Part shown: piece after piece, positions 9,149 to 18,714 of the stretch | How the letters are laid out: each line of letters begins with the position of its first letter | Numbering within the stretch: the first letter of the stretch is position 1 | Source: Methylophaga thalassica | GTDB lineage: Bacteria; Pseudomonadota; Gammaproteobacteria; Nitrosococcales; Methylophagaceae | DNA length: 64,000 nt | Direction of reading: 5' to 3' | NCBI RefSeq assembly: GCF_030159795.1 | Contig: NZ_BSND01000013.1 | Span: forward strand, 310,001 to 374,000 | Notes under the pieces: model-generated | What the model was told of the DNA's origin: nothing | Seen by the model: the letters and a program-made list of their open reading frames with translations, nothing else | The model's database searches: none | Made by a program: the position numbers and the translations under genes

Positions 9149-11226
9149 GTCAGGCATATCAGGATCTGCTTATCGAATTAGGTACAGAAGAATTACCACC
9201 AAAAGCATTGCTGAAATTAAGTCAGGCGTTTCAACAGGGTATCGAGCAGGGGCTAAAAAGTGCTGAGTTAAGCTTTGATGTAATTCGTGCCTACGCGACT
9301 CCAAGACGTTTGGCCTTGGTGATTTCGAAGTTACAAACCCAGCAAGACGATTTAACAGTAGAACGCCGTGGACCGGCTGTGACGGCGGCATTTGACGAAG
9401 ATGGTAACCCGACCAAAGCGCTACAAGGCTTTGCTCGCTCTTGTGGTGTGGATGTCGATGATTTAGAAACCATGCAGACGGATAAAGGCGCGTGGCTAAT
9501 TTTTAAACAACAACAAAAAGGCGCTGAAACCGCCAGTTTGCTGCCAGAGATTATTCAACAATCACTCAACGCTTTACCGATTCCCAAGCGTATGCGTTGG
9601 GGAGACTTGCCGGGTGAGTTTGTCCGACCTGTGCATTGGTTGGTGGTATTGCTGGGCGATGATGTTGTTCCCGTCAATTTGTTAGGGGTGAATTCAGACC
9701 GCTTCACGGTCGGTCACCGTTTCCACCATCCACAGCCTATCCGTATCAGTACACCGATGACCTATGCGCCACAACTGGAAAGTGAAGGTCACGTAATGGT
9801 CGACTATGAAGCTAGAAAACAGGCGATTCATGGACAAGTAAATGAACTGGCGGCCAGCCTCGGTGGTGATGCTGTGATTAATCCGGATCTGCTCGATGAA
9901 GTGACGGGATTAGTGGAATGGCCAGTAGCCCTGGCAGGTAACTTTGACCCGCGTTTTCTGGAATTACCCGCTGAAGCGTTGATTTCATCAATGGAAGGTC
10001 ATCAGAAATATTTTGCTGTACGGGCGAAAAACGGTGATTTATTACCGCATTTCATCACCATCTGTAATATCGCCAGTCAGGATCCGGCACAAGTGATTGC
10101 TGGCAATGAACGTGTCATTTTGCCGCGCTTGAGCGATGCCGCGTTTTTCTGGGAAACCGATCGTAAATTGCCACTGGCACAACGTCAGGAACAATTAAAA
10201 ACCATCGTGTTCCAGAATAAGCTTGGAACGGTCTATGACAAATCTCAGCGTGTTGCAGCCTTAGCCGCCAGTATTGCCCAGCAGATGGGTAGTGAGGCTC
10301 AATTAGCAGAGCGTGCTGCGTTATTAGCCAAATGTGATCTTGTTACAGAGATGGTTGGTGAATTCCCAGAGCTACAGGGCATTATGGGCCGTTATTACGC
10401 GCAATTGGATGGTGAGCATGCCGATGTCGCTGAAGCGCTGGATGAGCAATATCGTCCACGCTTTGCCGGTGATGATTTGCCTCAAACGGCTAGCGGTATT
10501 GCTGTCAGTCTGGCTGAAAAGCTGGATACCATAGTGGGATTATTTGGTATTGGTCAGCCACCTTCAGGTGTGAAAGACCCGTTTGCTTTACGACGTGCTG
10601 CTTTAGGCGTGCTGCGGATTATTATCGAAAATCAGTTATCGCTTGATCTGTCTCGTTTAGTCACAGAAGCGGCAAATAACTTTGTTGATATCCTGACTGA
10701 AGATGAGGTGACAACGCAGGTCATGCAGTATTTTTATGACCGCTTGCGTGGTTATGTTATCGATCAAGGCGCTAAAGCCGATGAATACGAGTCAGTGCTG
10801 GCAGTATCACCAACGCAACCTCTAGACTTTATGCAGAGAATGAAGGCGGTGGCTGAATTTAGAAAACTGGAACAAGCTGAGTCTCTGGCCGCCGGTAATA
10901 AACGTATTGGTAATATCTTACGTAAAAATGAGGCTGAGCAGGAAGGCTTGAGTGTTGATACAAACTTATTAGCCGAACCTGCCGAAAAAGCATTGGCCGA
11001 TCAGGTTGTGGCTGCACAACAAGCGTTGAAACCACTCTATTCAGCTTCTGATTATGCGGGTGTTTTAAATTATCTCGCCGGCATGCGTGAAACCATCGAT
11101 GCTTTTTTTGAGCAAGTCATGGTAATGTCTGATGACGAGGCAGTAAGAAACAATCGCTTAGCCTTACTCAATCAAACCCGGGCACTATTTCTGGGCGTCG
11201 CCGATATTTCCTGCTTGCAGGAGTAA
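9145..11226 (+). CDS. glyS: Glycyl-tRNA synthetase beta subunit
   Basis: Beta subunit of tetrameric glycyl-tRNA synthetase, containing tRNA-binding and anticodon-recognition modules. 693 aa, close to the 689 aa of E. coli. Family landmarks are the N-terminal [34 protein letters not shown] in the middle, the HD-like stretch around [22 protein letters not shown], and the C-terminal anticodon-binding region. An excellent ribosome site (AAGGAGGTG) precedes the ATG, which overlaps the end of glyQ by 4 nt. Confidence 0.97.
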   Translation: MSQAYQDLLIELGTEELPPKALLKLSQAFQQGIEQGLKSAELSFDVIRAYATPRRLALVISKLQTQQDDLTVERRGPAVTAAFDEDGNPTKALQGFARSCGVDVDDLETMQTDKGAWLIFKQQQKGAETASLLPEIIQQSLNALPIPKRMRWGDLPGEFVRPVHWLVVLLGDDVVPVNLLGVNSDRFTVGHRFHHPQPIRISTPMTYAPQLESEGHVMVDYEARKQAIHGQVNELAASLGGDAVINPDLLDEVTGLVEWPVALAGNFDPRFLELPAEALISSMEGHQKYFAVRAKNGDLLPHFITICNIASQDPAQVIAGNERVILPRLSDAAFFWETDRKLPLAQRQEQLKTIVFQNKLGTVYDKSQRVAALAASIAQQMGSEAQLAERAALLAKCDLVTEMVGEFPELQGIMGRYYAQLDGEHADVAEALDEQYRPRFAGDDLPQTASGIAVSLAEKLDTIVGLFGIGQPPSGVKDPFALRRAALGVLRIIIENQLSLDLSRLVTEAANNFVDILTEDEVTTQVMQYFYDRLRGYVIDQGAKADEYESVLAVSPTQPLDFMQRMKAVAEFRKLEQAESLAAGNKRIGNILRKNEAEQEGLSVDTNLLAEPAEKALADQVVAAQQALKPLYSASDYAGVLNYLAGMRETIDAFFEQVMVMSDDEAVRNNRLALLNQTRALFLGVADISCLQE

Positions 11227-11237
11227 CAGGAGCAATT

Positions 11238-11780
11238 ATGTCGCTGATTATTCTGGACCGAGATGGCGTCATTAATCATGATTCGGATGATTTTATAAAA
11301 AATCCGGCAGAATGGGAGCCGATTGAAGGCAGCCTCGAAGCGATTGCTCGCTTAAATTATGCGGGATACCGGGTGGTGGTGATTACCAATCAGTCGGGTA
11401 TCGCGCGTGGTTTATTTGATGTGGAAACCTTAAATCGTATTCATAGCAAAATGCGTCGGATGCTGGCTCAGGTCGGCGGCAAAATTGAGGCGATCATGTT
11501 TTGTCCTCATGGTCCGGAAGATGACTGTCAGTGTCGTAAACCTCAGAACGGTTCGTTTGTGGATTTAGCTCATCGTTTACGAGTGAATCTGGAAAATGTG
11601 CCTGCAGTGGGGGATTCCTTACGTGATATTCAGGCAGCGATGTTGTCACAAGCCCGACCTATCTTGGTCAAAACCGGCAAAGGTGAACGAACCCTGGCTG
11701 CAGGCATTCCGGATGGTGTTGAGGTTTATGAAGATTTGGCGAGTGTCGCCACGGCCCTATTAGAACGCAAACTGCAATGA
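11238..11780 (+). CDS. gmhB: D-glycero-beta-D-manno-heptose 1,7-bisphosphate 7-phosphatase
   Basis: HAD-family phosphatase of ADP-heptose synthesis for LPS core. 180 aa. The catalytic DxD is at residues 7-9 (LDRDG), the second HAD motif is VVITNQSGIARG, and a zinc loop Cys89-x-His91...Cys97-x-Cys99 is typical of GmhB. GDSLRDIQAA forms the last motif. It follows glyS by 11 nt with AGGAGC before the ATG and overlaps plsC by 4 nt. The order glyS-gmhB-plsC is the same as in pseudomonads. The pathway partners GmhA and HldE are encoded at 55-60 kb in this window. Confidence 0.95.
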   Translation: MSLIILDRDGVINHDSDDFIKNPAEWEPIEGSLEAIARLNYAGYRVVVITNQSGIARGLFDVETLNRIHSKMRRMLAQVGGKIEAIMFCPHGPEDDCQCRKPQNGSFVDLAHRLRVNLENVPAVGDSLRDIQAAMLSQARPILVKTGKGERTLAAGIPDGVEVYEDLASVATALLERKLQ

Positions 11781-12520
11781 TCTATATTCGCTCCACTATT
11801 TTCTTTATTTTACATGCTGTTACAGCCGTATTGTTTTCCTGTTTAGGCGTTCTGTTATGGCCATTACCGTTTAAATGGCGTTATGCCGTGGTCAGCCAGT
11901 GGGCAAAATCCAATATCTGGCTATTGGACAAAATTTGTCAGGTAAAGCTTGAGGTCGAAGGTCGCCAAAATATAGGCGATAAGCCCGCTGTGATTATTTG
12001 TAAACATCAATCCTCATGGGAAACGCTGGCATTACAGGCTGTTTTTCCACCTCAGGTATGGGTATTGAAACGTGAATTATTCTGGATTCCGTTTTTTGGT
12101 TGGGGGCTAGCTTCTCTAAACCCTATTGCTATAGACCGCAAAGCTGGGAGAAAAGCGCTGAATCAAGTGATAGAACAGGGCTTGGATCGCTTAAGCTCTG
12201 GTGCTTGGGTGGTTATTTTTCCTGAAGGCACAAGAATAGCGAAAGGTTATATTGGTCGCTTTGGTATTGGCGGTGCCAGACTTGCAAAAGAAACCGGATA
12301 TCCTGTTATTCCGGTGTGTCATGATGCCGGTAAATCATGGCCTAAACATGGGTTTTTGAAATATCCCGGTGTGATAAAAATGACGATAGGCAAAAAGATG
12401 GCTACTGATAGCCTCTCTGCAGCCGAGTTAAATCAACAGTTGTTTGACTGGATGGAACTGCAACAGACCAAACTGGAAGGGAAGAAACCGATGCTTCTGG
12501 ATAAAAAGAAAGAACAATAA
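11777..12520 (+). CDS. 1-acyl-sn-glycerol-3-phosphate acyltransferase family (PlsC/LptA-like)
   Basis: Membrane acyltransferase that adds a second acyl chain to lysophosphatidate-type acceptors. 247 aa with hydrophobic N-terminal segments (about 5-30). The acceptor motif at 76-82 reads KHQSSWE, i.e. HX4E rather than the usual HX4D of PlsC; the same HQS/T-WE form occurs in the glyS-linked paralogue of pseudomonads. The FPEGTR block is near residue 150, followed by GARLAKETGYPVIPV. It overlaps gmhB by 4 nt. It may be a secondary paralogue rather than the main PlsC of the cell. Confidence 0.88.
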   Translation: MIYIRSTIFFILHAVTAVLFSCLGVLLWPLPFKWRYAVVSQWAKSNIWLLDKICQVKLEVEGRQNIGDKPAVIICKHQSSWETLALQAVFPPQVWVLKRELFWIPFFGWGLASLNPIAIDRKAGRKALNQVIEQGLDRLSSGAWVVIFPEGTRIAKGYIGRFGIGGARLAKETGYPVIPVCHDAGKSWPKHGFLKYPGVIKMTIGKKMATDSLSAAELNQQLFDWMELQQTKLEGKKPMLLDKKKEQ

Positions 12521-12530
12521 GGTGGCGACT

Positions 12531-14612
12531 GTGGCGAGAGCAGAAGGCATTTTACGAGTACTAATTATTGATAGTTCTTTGACGGATGCAGACGTGATTG
12601 TCAATGTGCTGCGTAGTGCTGGTCATGCTGTGCGGGCGACAAGGGAAGACAAGCCTGCCGCGATTGAAAAATTGTTATCAGCCCAGAATTGGGAACTCAT
12701 CTTATGCCGCGAGCATGTCGCTGATGTCCAGCCGATGGATATCCTCAATCTGATTCAACATTTAGATAAAGATTTGCCTTGTATCATCATTACCGATGAT
12801 AAAACACATGAAGCTGACTATTTCACAACAAACGCGAAAGATATTGTGTTGTTTGAGGATAAACAGCGCCTGCAATTTGTGATTAATCGTGAGATTGATA
12901 ATCTTTTCATAAGACGTCTGGCACGACGTAATGAACGAGCGCTCAGAGAAAGTGAGAAGCGCTCCAAAACGCTTTTAGATAGCTCCAGAGATGCTGTTGC
13001 TTATATGCATGAAGGAATGCATATTTATGTGAATCAAGCCTATTTAGATCTGTTTGGTTATCAGGAATCAGAAGATGTTGCCGGATTGCCTATTCTCGAT
13101 TTATTCAGTGCTGATGATCATCCTAAGTTTAAAGCTGTATTCAGACAATTTACGGAACAACCAGATGCACCACCCGTGACCTTGATGGGGAATGGGCTTA
13201 CGGCAGATGGTGTCACGTTTAAAGCAGAAATTCAGTTCAGTCATGCGCGGGTAGAAGGTGAGGACTGCACACAGGTTGTTATTCGTGATGATACGGTAAT
13301 TAATGAGCAAGCGGCTCCTGTGGTCACGCTTGTTGATGAGCATGATCAGCTCACCGGCTTATACAACCGTAGCCGCTTTATTGATGAGTTGGAAAAAACG
13401 GTTCGTCGTGCTGCAGAGGGAGAAGGGGATGCACAGCTTTTATATCTGACACTGGATGACTTTTTATCCATTAAAGAAAAAGTGGGATTAGGTACCAGTG
13501 AAGTTATTCTAAAAAGCGTGTCTGACTTGTTACAGAATAATCTTGCCGAACATGAAATTATCGGCCATTACGGTGATCAGGTCTTTACGATAATTGTCCC
13601 TCATCATGATGATGCCTATGTTGATGAGCGAGCTGAATCTTTCCGCAGAACCATTGATGATTATGTATCACATGTATCAGGTAAAACGATTGACTTACAC
13701 TGTAGTGTCGGTATCGCCCGAATCAATGAAAGTCAGCTAACTGCTGAAGCGGTATTAGAAAATGCAGATAGTGCGGCGATGAAAGCGCAGCATTTAGGCG
13801 GCAATCAGGTGATGCGTTTCCATGCTCAAACCAGTGAAATTGAACAACAGTCGAGCGAAGTCTGGCACAAACAGCTGCAAACAGCACTGCAGGAAGATAA
13901 GTTCACCTTGTTTTATCAACCTATTGTGAGTTTACACGGCGAAGAACAGGAATTTTATGAGGTACTACTCCGACTCCAGGTGAATGATGAATTTATTGCT
14001 GCGGATAAATTTATTCATCATGCCGTTCAGTTAAAAATGATGACGGAAATTGATAAATGGGTAATTCGAAGTGCGTTAAAGGCATTAACCATTCATCGTC
14101 AACGGTTTCCTAAAACACGCTTCTTTATCAAGTTATCTGAACAAAGTCTGCATGAAGAAGCTTTTGTTGATTGGTTGTCTGCGTCATTATCCGCTCAACA
14201 GCTGACAGCTCGGTCTCTCATTTTTGAAGTAAGTGAGACAATGGCAATTGATAATGTTGAGCAAGTGAGTCATGTTATCGAGCGTTTACAGAGTTTAGGC
14301 TGTGAGTTTGGTCTGGAACATTTCGGCTCCGGCATCGATTTCTCCAATAGTCTGAAAGCGTTTAATGTCGATTATTTAAAGATCAACGGCACGTTTGTCG
14401 AAAATATGGCACATGATGCTGAAAATCAGGCGGCCGTTAAAGCGATTATTGAGATGACAAAAGAAGCGGGTAAACGCTCGATCGCTGAGTTTGTATCTGA
14501 TGCTAATAGTCTAGCTCTATTGTGGCGTTTAGGCGTAGATTATGCCCAAGGCTATTATATTCATGAACCGTCAGCAGAGATGAACTATAACTTTGAAGAT
14601 GATGAGCTTTAA
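12531..14612 (+). CDS. FimX-like c-di-GMP receptor with degenerate REC-PAS-GGDEF-EAL
   Basis: 693 aa with four domains. A receiver-like domain (about 8-120) has Cys59 where the phosphoacceptor Asp should be. A PAS domain spans about 140-260, a GGDEF domain about 275-430 and an EAL domain about 445-690. The GGDEF signature reads YGDQV (347-351) and the EAL signature reads EVL (477-479), so neither synthesis nor hydrolysis is expected. Pseudomonas FimX, a c-di-GMP sensor for type IV pilus extension, is degenerate in the same two places and also carries EVL. I chose the GTG at 12531 because AGGTGG ends 5 nt upstream; a GTG at 12522 is also possible. pilB, pilC and pilD are at 42-46 kb. Confidence 0.82.
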   Translation: MARAEGILRVLIIDSSLTDADVIVNVLRSAGHAVRATREDKPAAIEKLLSAQNWELILCREHVADVQPMDILNLIQHLDKDLPCIIITDDKTHEADYFTTNAKDIVLFEDKQRLQFVINREIDNLFIRRLARRNERALRESEKRSKTLLDSSRDAVAYMHEGMHIYVNQAYLDLFGYQESEDVAGLPILDLFSADDHPKFKAVFRQFTEQPDAPPVTLMGNGLTADGVTFKAEIQFSHARVEGEDCTQVVIRDDTVINEQAAPVVTLVDEHDQLTGLYNRSRFIDELEKTVRRAAEGEGDAQLLYLTLDDFLSIKEKVGLGTSEVILKSVSDLLQNNLAEHEIIGHYGDQVFTIIVPHHDDAYVDERAESFRRTIDDYVSHVSGKTIDLHCSVGIARINESQLTAEAVLENADSAAMKAQHLGGNQVMRFHAQTSEIEQQSSEVWHKQLQTALQEDKFTLFYQPIVSLHGEEQEFYEVLLRLQVNDEFIAADKFIHHAVQLKMMTEIDKWVIRSALKALTIHRQRFPKTRFFIKLSEQSLHEEAFVDWLSASLSAQQLTARSLIFEVSETMAIDNVEQVSHVIERLQSLGCEFGLEHFGSGIDFSNSLKAFNVDYLKINGTFVENMAHDAENQAAVKAIIEMTKEAGKRSIAEFVSDANSLALLWRLGVDYAQGYYIHEPSAEMNYNFEDDEL

Positions 14613-14615
14613 CGT

Positions 14616-14646
14616 AAAAAAAGCCGGGCTTGCCCGGCTTTTTTAT
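14616..14646 (+). terminator. Bidirectional Rho-independent terminator
   Basis: GC-rich hairpin (GCCGGGC / GCCCGGC, short loop) flanked by an A run and a T run. It serves the fimX-like gene on plus and htpX on minus. Confidence 0.92.
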
Positions 14647-14652
14647 TGATCA

Positions 14653-15534
14653 TTATCGGTTTCCACGTAAGGCGTTGATGCGCTCTTCTAACGGTGGATG
14701 CGTCATGAAGAGTGCTGACAGGCCACCCCCTTTGCCTCCGGAAATACCCATAGCGTGAAGCTGATCAGGTAACGGTTCGGTTGATGTGCCTGCTAAGCGT
14801 TGCAGTGCGGCCACCATCTTGGGAGCGCCGACCAGACTGGCAGCACCGGCATCAGCTCTGAATTCACGCTGACGGCTGAACCACATCACGATGATACTCG
14901 CCAGAATACCAAGCACTAGCTCGGCAATAATTGAAGTGATCCAGAATGCCGGGCCATGGCCACGTTCTACCTTAAATACGGTTCTATCGACGAGATGACC
15001 AATGACGCGAGATAAAACAATAACAAAGGTGTTCACGACACCCTGAATTAAGGCCATTGTCACCATATCCCCGTTAGCGATATGGCTTACCTCATGAGCC
15101 AGTACGGCTTCTACTTCATCCTGAGTCATGGATCGCATAAGACCTGTGCTTACGGCAACAAGTGCATTATTTTTGTTCGCACCGGTTGCGAAGGCATTCG
15201 GTTGTGGAGAGTTGTAGATAGCGACTTCTGGCATACCAATATTCGCTTGTTGTGCTAAGCGTTTAACGGTATTGACCAGCCAGCGTTCGGTGTCATTTTT
15301 AGGTTGCTCAATGACCTGGGCGCCTGTCAGATGTTTAGCTGTCCATTTTGAGATAAGCAGCGAAATGATCGAGCCACTGAAACCAATAACGGCTGCATAG
15401 ATAATCAAGGCATTCATATCAAGGCCTGCACCTTGCTCATCCAATAGACTGTCAATGCCCAGCAATCTCATTGTAATGCTTAATACGGCGAGTACAGCTA
15501 TATTAGTGCCAAGAAAAAGTAATATGCGTTTCAT
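14653..15534 (-). CDS. htpX: Membrane protease HtpX
   Basis: Zinc metalloprotease of the inner membrane that degrades misfolded membrane proteins. 293 aa, matching E. coli HtpX. Two N-terminal membrane segments lie at about 5-25 and 40-62. The zinc motif HEVSH is at 147-151 with a downstream Glu in FRADAGAAS. Two further hydrophobic segments lie at about 160-180 and 195-220. The [13 protein letters not shown] and [11 protein letters not shown] segments are family hallmarks. It is monocistronic, ending at the shared terminator at 14616. Confidence 0.96.
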   Translation of the reverse strand: MKRILLFLGTNIAVLAVLSITMRLLGIDSLLDEQGAGLDMNALIIYAAVIGFSGSIISLLISKWTAKHLTGAQVIEQPKNDTERWLVNTVKRLAQQANIGMPEVAIYNSPQPNAFATGANKNNALVAVSTGLMRSMTQDEVEAVLAHEVSHIANGDMVTMALIQGVVNTFVIVLSRVIGHLVDRTVFKVERGHGPAFWITSIIAELVLGILASIIVMWFSRQREFRADAGAASLVGAPKMVAALQRLAGTSTEPLPDQLHAMGISGGKGGGLSALFMTHPPLEERINALRGNR

Positions 15535-15590
15535 GCATTCAATCCTGTCTTAATGAGTCATGGTTAATATGGGTAGAGCCCCTGCTATTT

Positions 15591-16706
15591 TCAAGCAGGA
15601 TAAAGACAATTTTTCACTATCTCAGTTTCCAGTTGATGACGAATATTCTGGCACGCATGTTCGAACTCAGTATCGATGACTAATGTACAGATAGGTTGAC
15701 CTGAATGAATCATCTGCTGGTCAGAAGGAATATCGTGAGCCTGAGGTGGCCAGTTTGCTTTTTCACGAACACGATAATTTTTATCAGCAAACAAGTAAGA
15801 TAATGTTCGTATGCTATGTTTTTGTATGTCTTGATAAGCTAGATTATCTGCCTGGGTGCTCATACAAGCCTGAATATGTCTGCGTAAAATATCACCTGAG
15901 TTGGAATAGAGTTCTGCTGAGGCAGATAGCCTTGGATTCAATTCAAGAATGTAGATATTGTCTGCCTCATCGATTAGAAAATCGAGACTGCCAAACCCTT
16001 TAAAACCCGTTGCTGTAATCAGTTGCTGTAACGCTGTGCTTACTTTTTGTTGTGAAGATGGATTGAGAGCAATCTGGTTAGTAAGCTGTTGTAAGGTGAA
16101 GGTGTGTTTGTCATGAATCTGTTCATTAAAACCAAGGACTGAAGCAGCCTTTCCATCAGCAATAAAGCTTACTGAAGCAGATTTACCTTCGATATATTCC
16201 TGGAAAATCACCTGTTCATCAGAGTAAAGATTGGAGTGTTTAATATGTGTTCCCCCACAACTCTTCATATCCTTACTGAGCCAGCGCCTTTTATTTTTGT
16301 CTGGAGGGCTGATGAGGTGAGTTTCAGGATAAGGAATACCTAGTCTGTCGAGTAATGGAAAAAACTGATCAGATGAGCGTAGTTGTTCAAAAGTATGGAA
16401 GGTATTGCCTAATGGTTGAATATGAGGGGGTAACTGTTCCAGAACAGGGTAAAAACGTTCGATTCCAGCGCCACAAATCAACATACACGGCTGCTGTTGG
16501 CTCAGAGAATCAAGCGATGAGAGCAAGGAGGCTATTGTGAGTTTATCTAACGAAGGTAAGCGAACCAGTCGATTTGAAACGCGCTGGGTATCTGTATCTG
16601 CAAAACAGTCCGCTACCCAGGTTTGGTAACCGAGTTGGGCCGCGGACTGTGCAATAAATCGAGCAGTTTGCGCAAATATGAGTAAAGGTAACTGCTCTTG
16701 TGGCAT
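15591..16706 (-). CDS. ATP-grasp protein of the H4MPT gene block
   Basis: 371-aa soluble protein with an ATP-grasp core at about 110-310: an N-terminal Rossmann-like preATP domain, KDMKSCGGTHIK as the P-loop-like segment, VIFQEYIEGKSASVSFI, and metal-binding YILELNPRLSASAEL. ATP-grasp genes of this kind (COG2232-like) recur in the tetrahydromethanopterin clusters of methylotrophs. By analogy it may ligate an amino acid or other group during cofactor synthesis, but the reaction is unproven. It begins 12 nt after the mtdB stop and is the last gene of the mtdA-like/mptG/mtdB block. A weak hairpin at its 3' end has no T run, so the terminator is unclear. Confidence 0.8.
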   Translation of the reverse strand: MPQEQLPLLIFAQTARFIAQSAAQLGYQTWVADCFADTDTQRVSNRLVRLPSLDKLTIASLLSSLDSLSQQQPCMLICGAGIERFYPVLEQLPPHIQPLGNTFHTFEQLRSSDQFFPLLDRLGIPYPETHLISPPDKNKRRWLSKDMKSCGGTHIKHSNLYSDEQVIFQEYIEGKSASVSFIADGKAASVLGFNEQIHDKHTFTLQQLTNQIALNPSSQQKVSTALQQLITATGFKGFGSLDFLIDEADNIYILELNPRLSASAELYSNSGDILRRHIQACMSTQADNLAYQDIQKHSIRTLSYLFADKNYRVREKANWPPQAHDIPSDQQMIHSGQPICTLVIDTEFEHACQNIRHQLETEIVKNCLYPA

Positions 16707-16718
16707 AGCCTGACTGTG

Positions 16719-17624
16719 TTAAACCAGTTTACGCGCACCTTCAAAAGCATTACGGAAATCAAGATATACAGGTTTTTCTGATTCTAGGGTTTCTCTCAGT
16801 AAAGCTTGCTGTAATTTGTATTTGACATCACCAATAGCCAAGGCTCCAATCCCTACTGCATCAGGTGAATTCGTAGCATGAGCCAGAGGTGCACCAAAGT
16901 CCATTAATTTAACGCCTTCAATACCCAGAGGTGAAACCGCATTGACATCACCAGCGACTTTGAGTTTTGTCGCATCACGAAGTACAGAAGCATTTAACAC
17001 TTGAACACCGGCTTTTGCCGCACAGAAAACGATATCTGCATCAGATAATAGACGAGCCTTGTCAGCATCAGATGCTGCCGTTGTTCCACGTAAATCGACG
17101 CCGTAACGTTTTTTAGCTTCTGCTGCGAATTCAAGTGCTGTATCAATAGAAAAGTGATCAACAATCGCAGTTTCAGCGCCTTGGAGTGCAGCAATGACTG
17201 CTGTGGCAATACCTACTGGACCTGTTCCACCAAATACAACGGCTTTAGCCCCTTTTAATTCTTGCTGAAATTTGCTTTTTAGTTCACGTTCGACACAAGC
17301 AACCAAAGCTGCTGCAGTGGTAAATGCACCACTTGGATCTGCAAATACTGAAATTTCAAATGGTGGCACCATCGATTTTTTGGCTGAATCCAGCATGTCC
17401 ATGGCTAATCCGATATCACGGCCACCAATGAACATTCCTGTTTTTTTCACGCCAGAAGGGCCACGGGAAAATATGGCGTCTTGAGTTAATCCTGCGACTT
17501 CACTCAACTCAACATGAGAGTATGGAATGAGTACATCATAACCAGCGTCTAACGCCATGTTAATGTCAAAAGGGCTGTTATGCTTCATTGGATTGAGCAT
17601 GTGAATAATCGAACGTTTGGACAT
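16719..17624 (-). CDS. mtdB: NAD(P)-dependent methylene-H4MPT dehydrogenase MtdB
   Basis: Oxidises methylene-tetrahydromethanopterin to methenyl-H4MPT in formaldehyde oxidation. 301 aa. The N-terminus (SIIHMLNPMKHNSPFDINMA), the VPPF segment and VFADPSGAFTTAAALV match the MtdB type rather than MtdA. A Rossmann loop follows (VFGGTGPVGIATAVI), then DVNAVSPLGIEGV and GIGALAIGDVKY. It sits between mptG (upstream, 55 nt gap) and the ATP-grasp gene. A second, more MtdA-like dehydrogenase is encoded at 18769-19635, so the organism carries two members of the family in one block. Confidence 0.92.
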   Translation of the reverse strand: MSKRSIIHMLNPMKHNSPFDINMALDAGYDVLIPYSHVELSEVAGLTQDAIFSRGPSGVKKTGMFIGGRDIGLAMDMLDSAKKSMVPPFEISVFADPSGAFTTAAALVACVERELKSKFQQELKGAKAVVFGGTGPVGIATAVIAALQGAETAIVDHFSIDTALEFAAEAKKRYGVDLRGTTAASDADKARLLSDADIVFCAAKAGVQVLNASVLRDATKLKVAGDVNAVSPLGIEGVKLMDFGAPLAHATNSPDAVGIGALAIGDVKYKLQQALLRETLESEKPVYLDFRNAFEGARKLV

Positions 17625-17679
17625 AATTAATCCTTATAATAAAATCAAATTACGGCTGGAGTTGTGATAATAGCCACAC

Positions 17680-18714
17680 TTACATAGAGGATTCAATAAC
17701 TGCACCATGATTATCAGCAGATGTCTGAATAAAGATGGGGGCGTTACCATCCGAAAAAGTGGTTTTGGCAAACTGGGTAAGATGCTCGATTAATTGTTTT
17801 GCCTTAGCCTCATTTTCGACAAAGATACAGCCAGTTGGTCCCCATGAGCTCTGTGCTACTCCTGAATGACCTAATCTTTGTGCTTCTAATAAGCAAGATT
17901 CAACTCGCTTGCTGGTATATCTTCCACCCTGTGCTTTTGCAAAATGATCACCAATTAAAGCTTGAATATCGGTGACTGCTTTGCCAAAGTCATCACAAGA
18001 CTTCTCTATGAGTGCAGGTAACAAGCACATCAATGTCAAATGGCTAATTAATCGTGCATTTTCTTGAGGGAAAATAGGTAGTTCATGGAACGCTTGTACC
18101 TCGGCAGTGCCATGTATACCTTGATGATGAGGATCCATAACCAATACTATTTTCCAGTCTGCCGGATAATCCATATGAGCCAGAATAGGAGGTACAGTCT
18201 GATTTGGTTTTAATCCACCATCAATCACAAACCCGCCATGATCAAAAGTAGCAATGCCGATACCTGAGCGTTTCCCCCTACCTAGCTGCTTCGCGATAGA
18301 GGGTGTGGAGATTGATATACCATGAAATTTGGCAAGGGCCGTACCTACAGTTAAGGCCAGTTGTGTCCCAGACCCCAGACCTGAGTGCTCAGGAATGGTT
18401 TGTTTTACACAAATATTGATGCATCGGTTTGCTGAAGGAATCTGACTACCGATACTTTCATAAAAACGTTCGCAAATTTGCCTGATTTTCAGTTTCAAAT
18501 TATCCGTCAGGTCTTTACCTTGAATAAGGAAGTTCTCAGCGGGGGATATTTGAATGATGGTGTGATGGCTATTGATCGCCACGCCGATACTACCGAACTT
18601 GCGACCAATTTCAGCATTTAAATCAAGAAATCCCAGATGGAGCCTGGCCGGAGCCTGAACGGTAACAGATGACATTGCCGTCAGGCTTTCAGCTTCAGCA
18701 GTTTGTTGTTTCAC
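17680..18714 (-). CDS. mptG: Beta-ribofuranosylaminobenzene 5'-phosphate synthase (MptG)
   Basis: Catalyses the first committed step of the pterin side chain of H4MPT: p-aminobenzoate plus PRPP gives beta-RFA-phosphate. GHMP-kinase-like fold with the N-terminal APARLHLGFLDLN and the glycine-rich PEHSGLGSGTQLAL loop, then GRGKRSGIGIATFDHGGFV, all typical of this synthase. The frame opens with a GTG at 18714 inside the third copy of a 29-bp repeat, where it overlaps a TGA stop (GTGA), giving 344 aa. An internal ATG at 18675 (331 aa, starting MSSVTVQ) aligns better with the family but lacks a clear ribosome site. Translational coupling to the upstream dehydrogenase gene is likely. Confidence 0.92.
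   Translation of the reverse strand: MKQQTAEAESLTAMSSVTVQAPARLHLGFLDLNAEIGRKFGSIGVAINSHHTIIQISPAENFLIQGKDLTDNLKLKIRQICERFYESIGSQIPSANRCINICVKQTIPEHSGLGSGTQLALTVGTALAKFHGISISTPSIAKQLGRGKRSGIGIATFDHGGFVIDGGLKPNQTVPPILAHMDYPADWKIVLVMDPHHQGIHGTAEVQAFHELPIFPQENARLISHLTLMCLLPALIEKSCDDFGKAVTDIQALIGDHFAKAQGGRYTSKRVESCLLEAQRLGHSGVAQSSWGPTGCIFVENEAKAKQLIEHLTQFAKTTFSDGNAPIFIQTSADNHGAVIESSM

Noticed and set aside
15570-15600. Terminator at the end of the ATP-grasp gene
   Set aside because: A CCTGCT/AGCAGG hairpin is present, but neither strand has a following T run.
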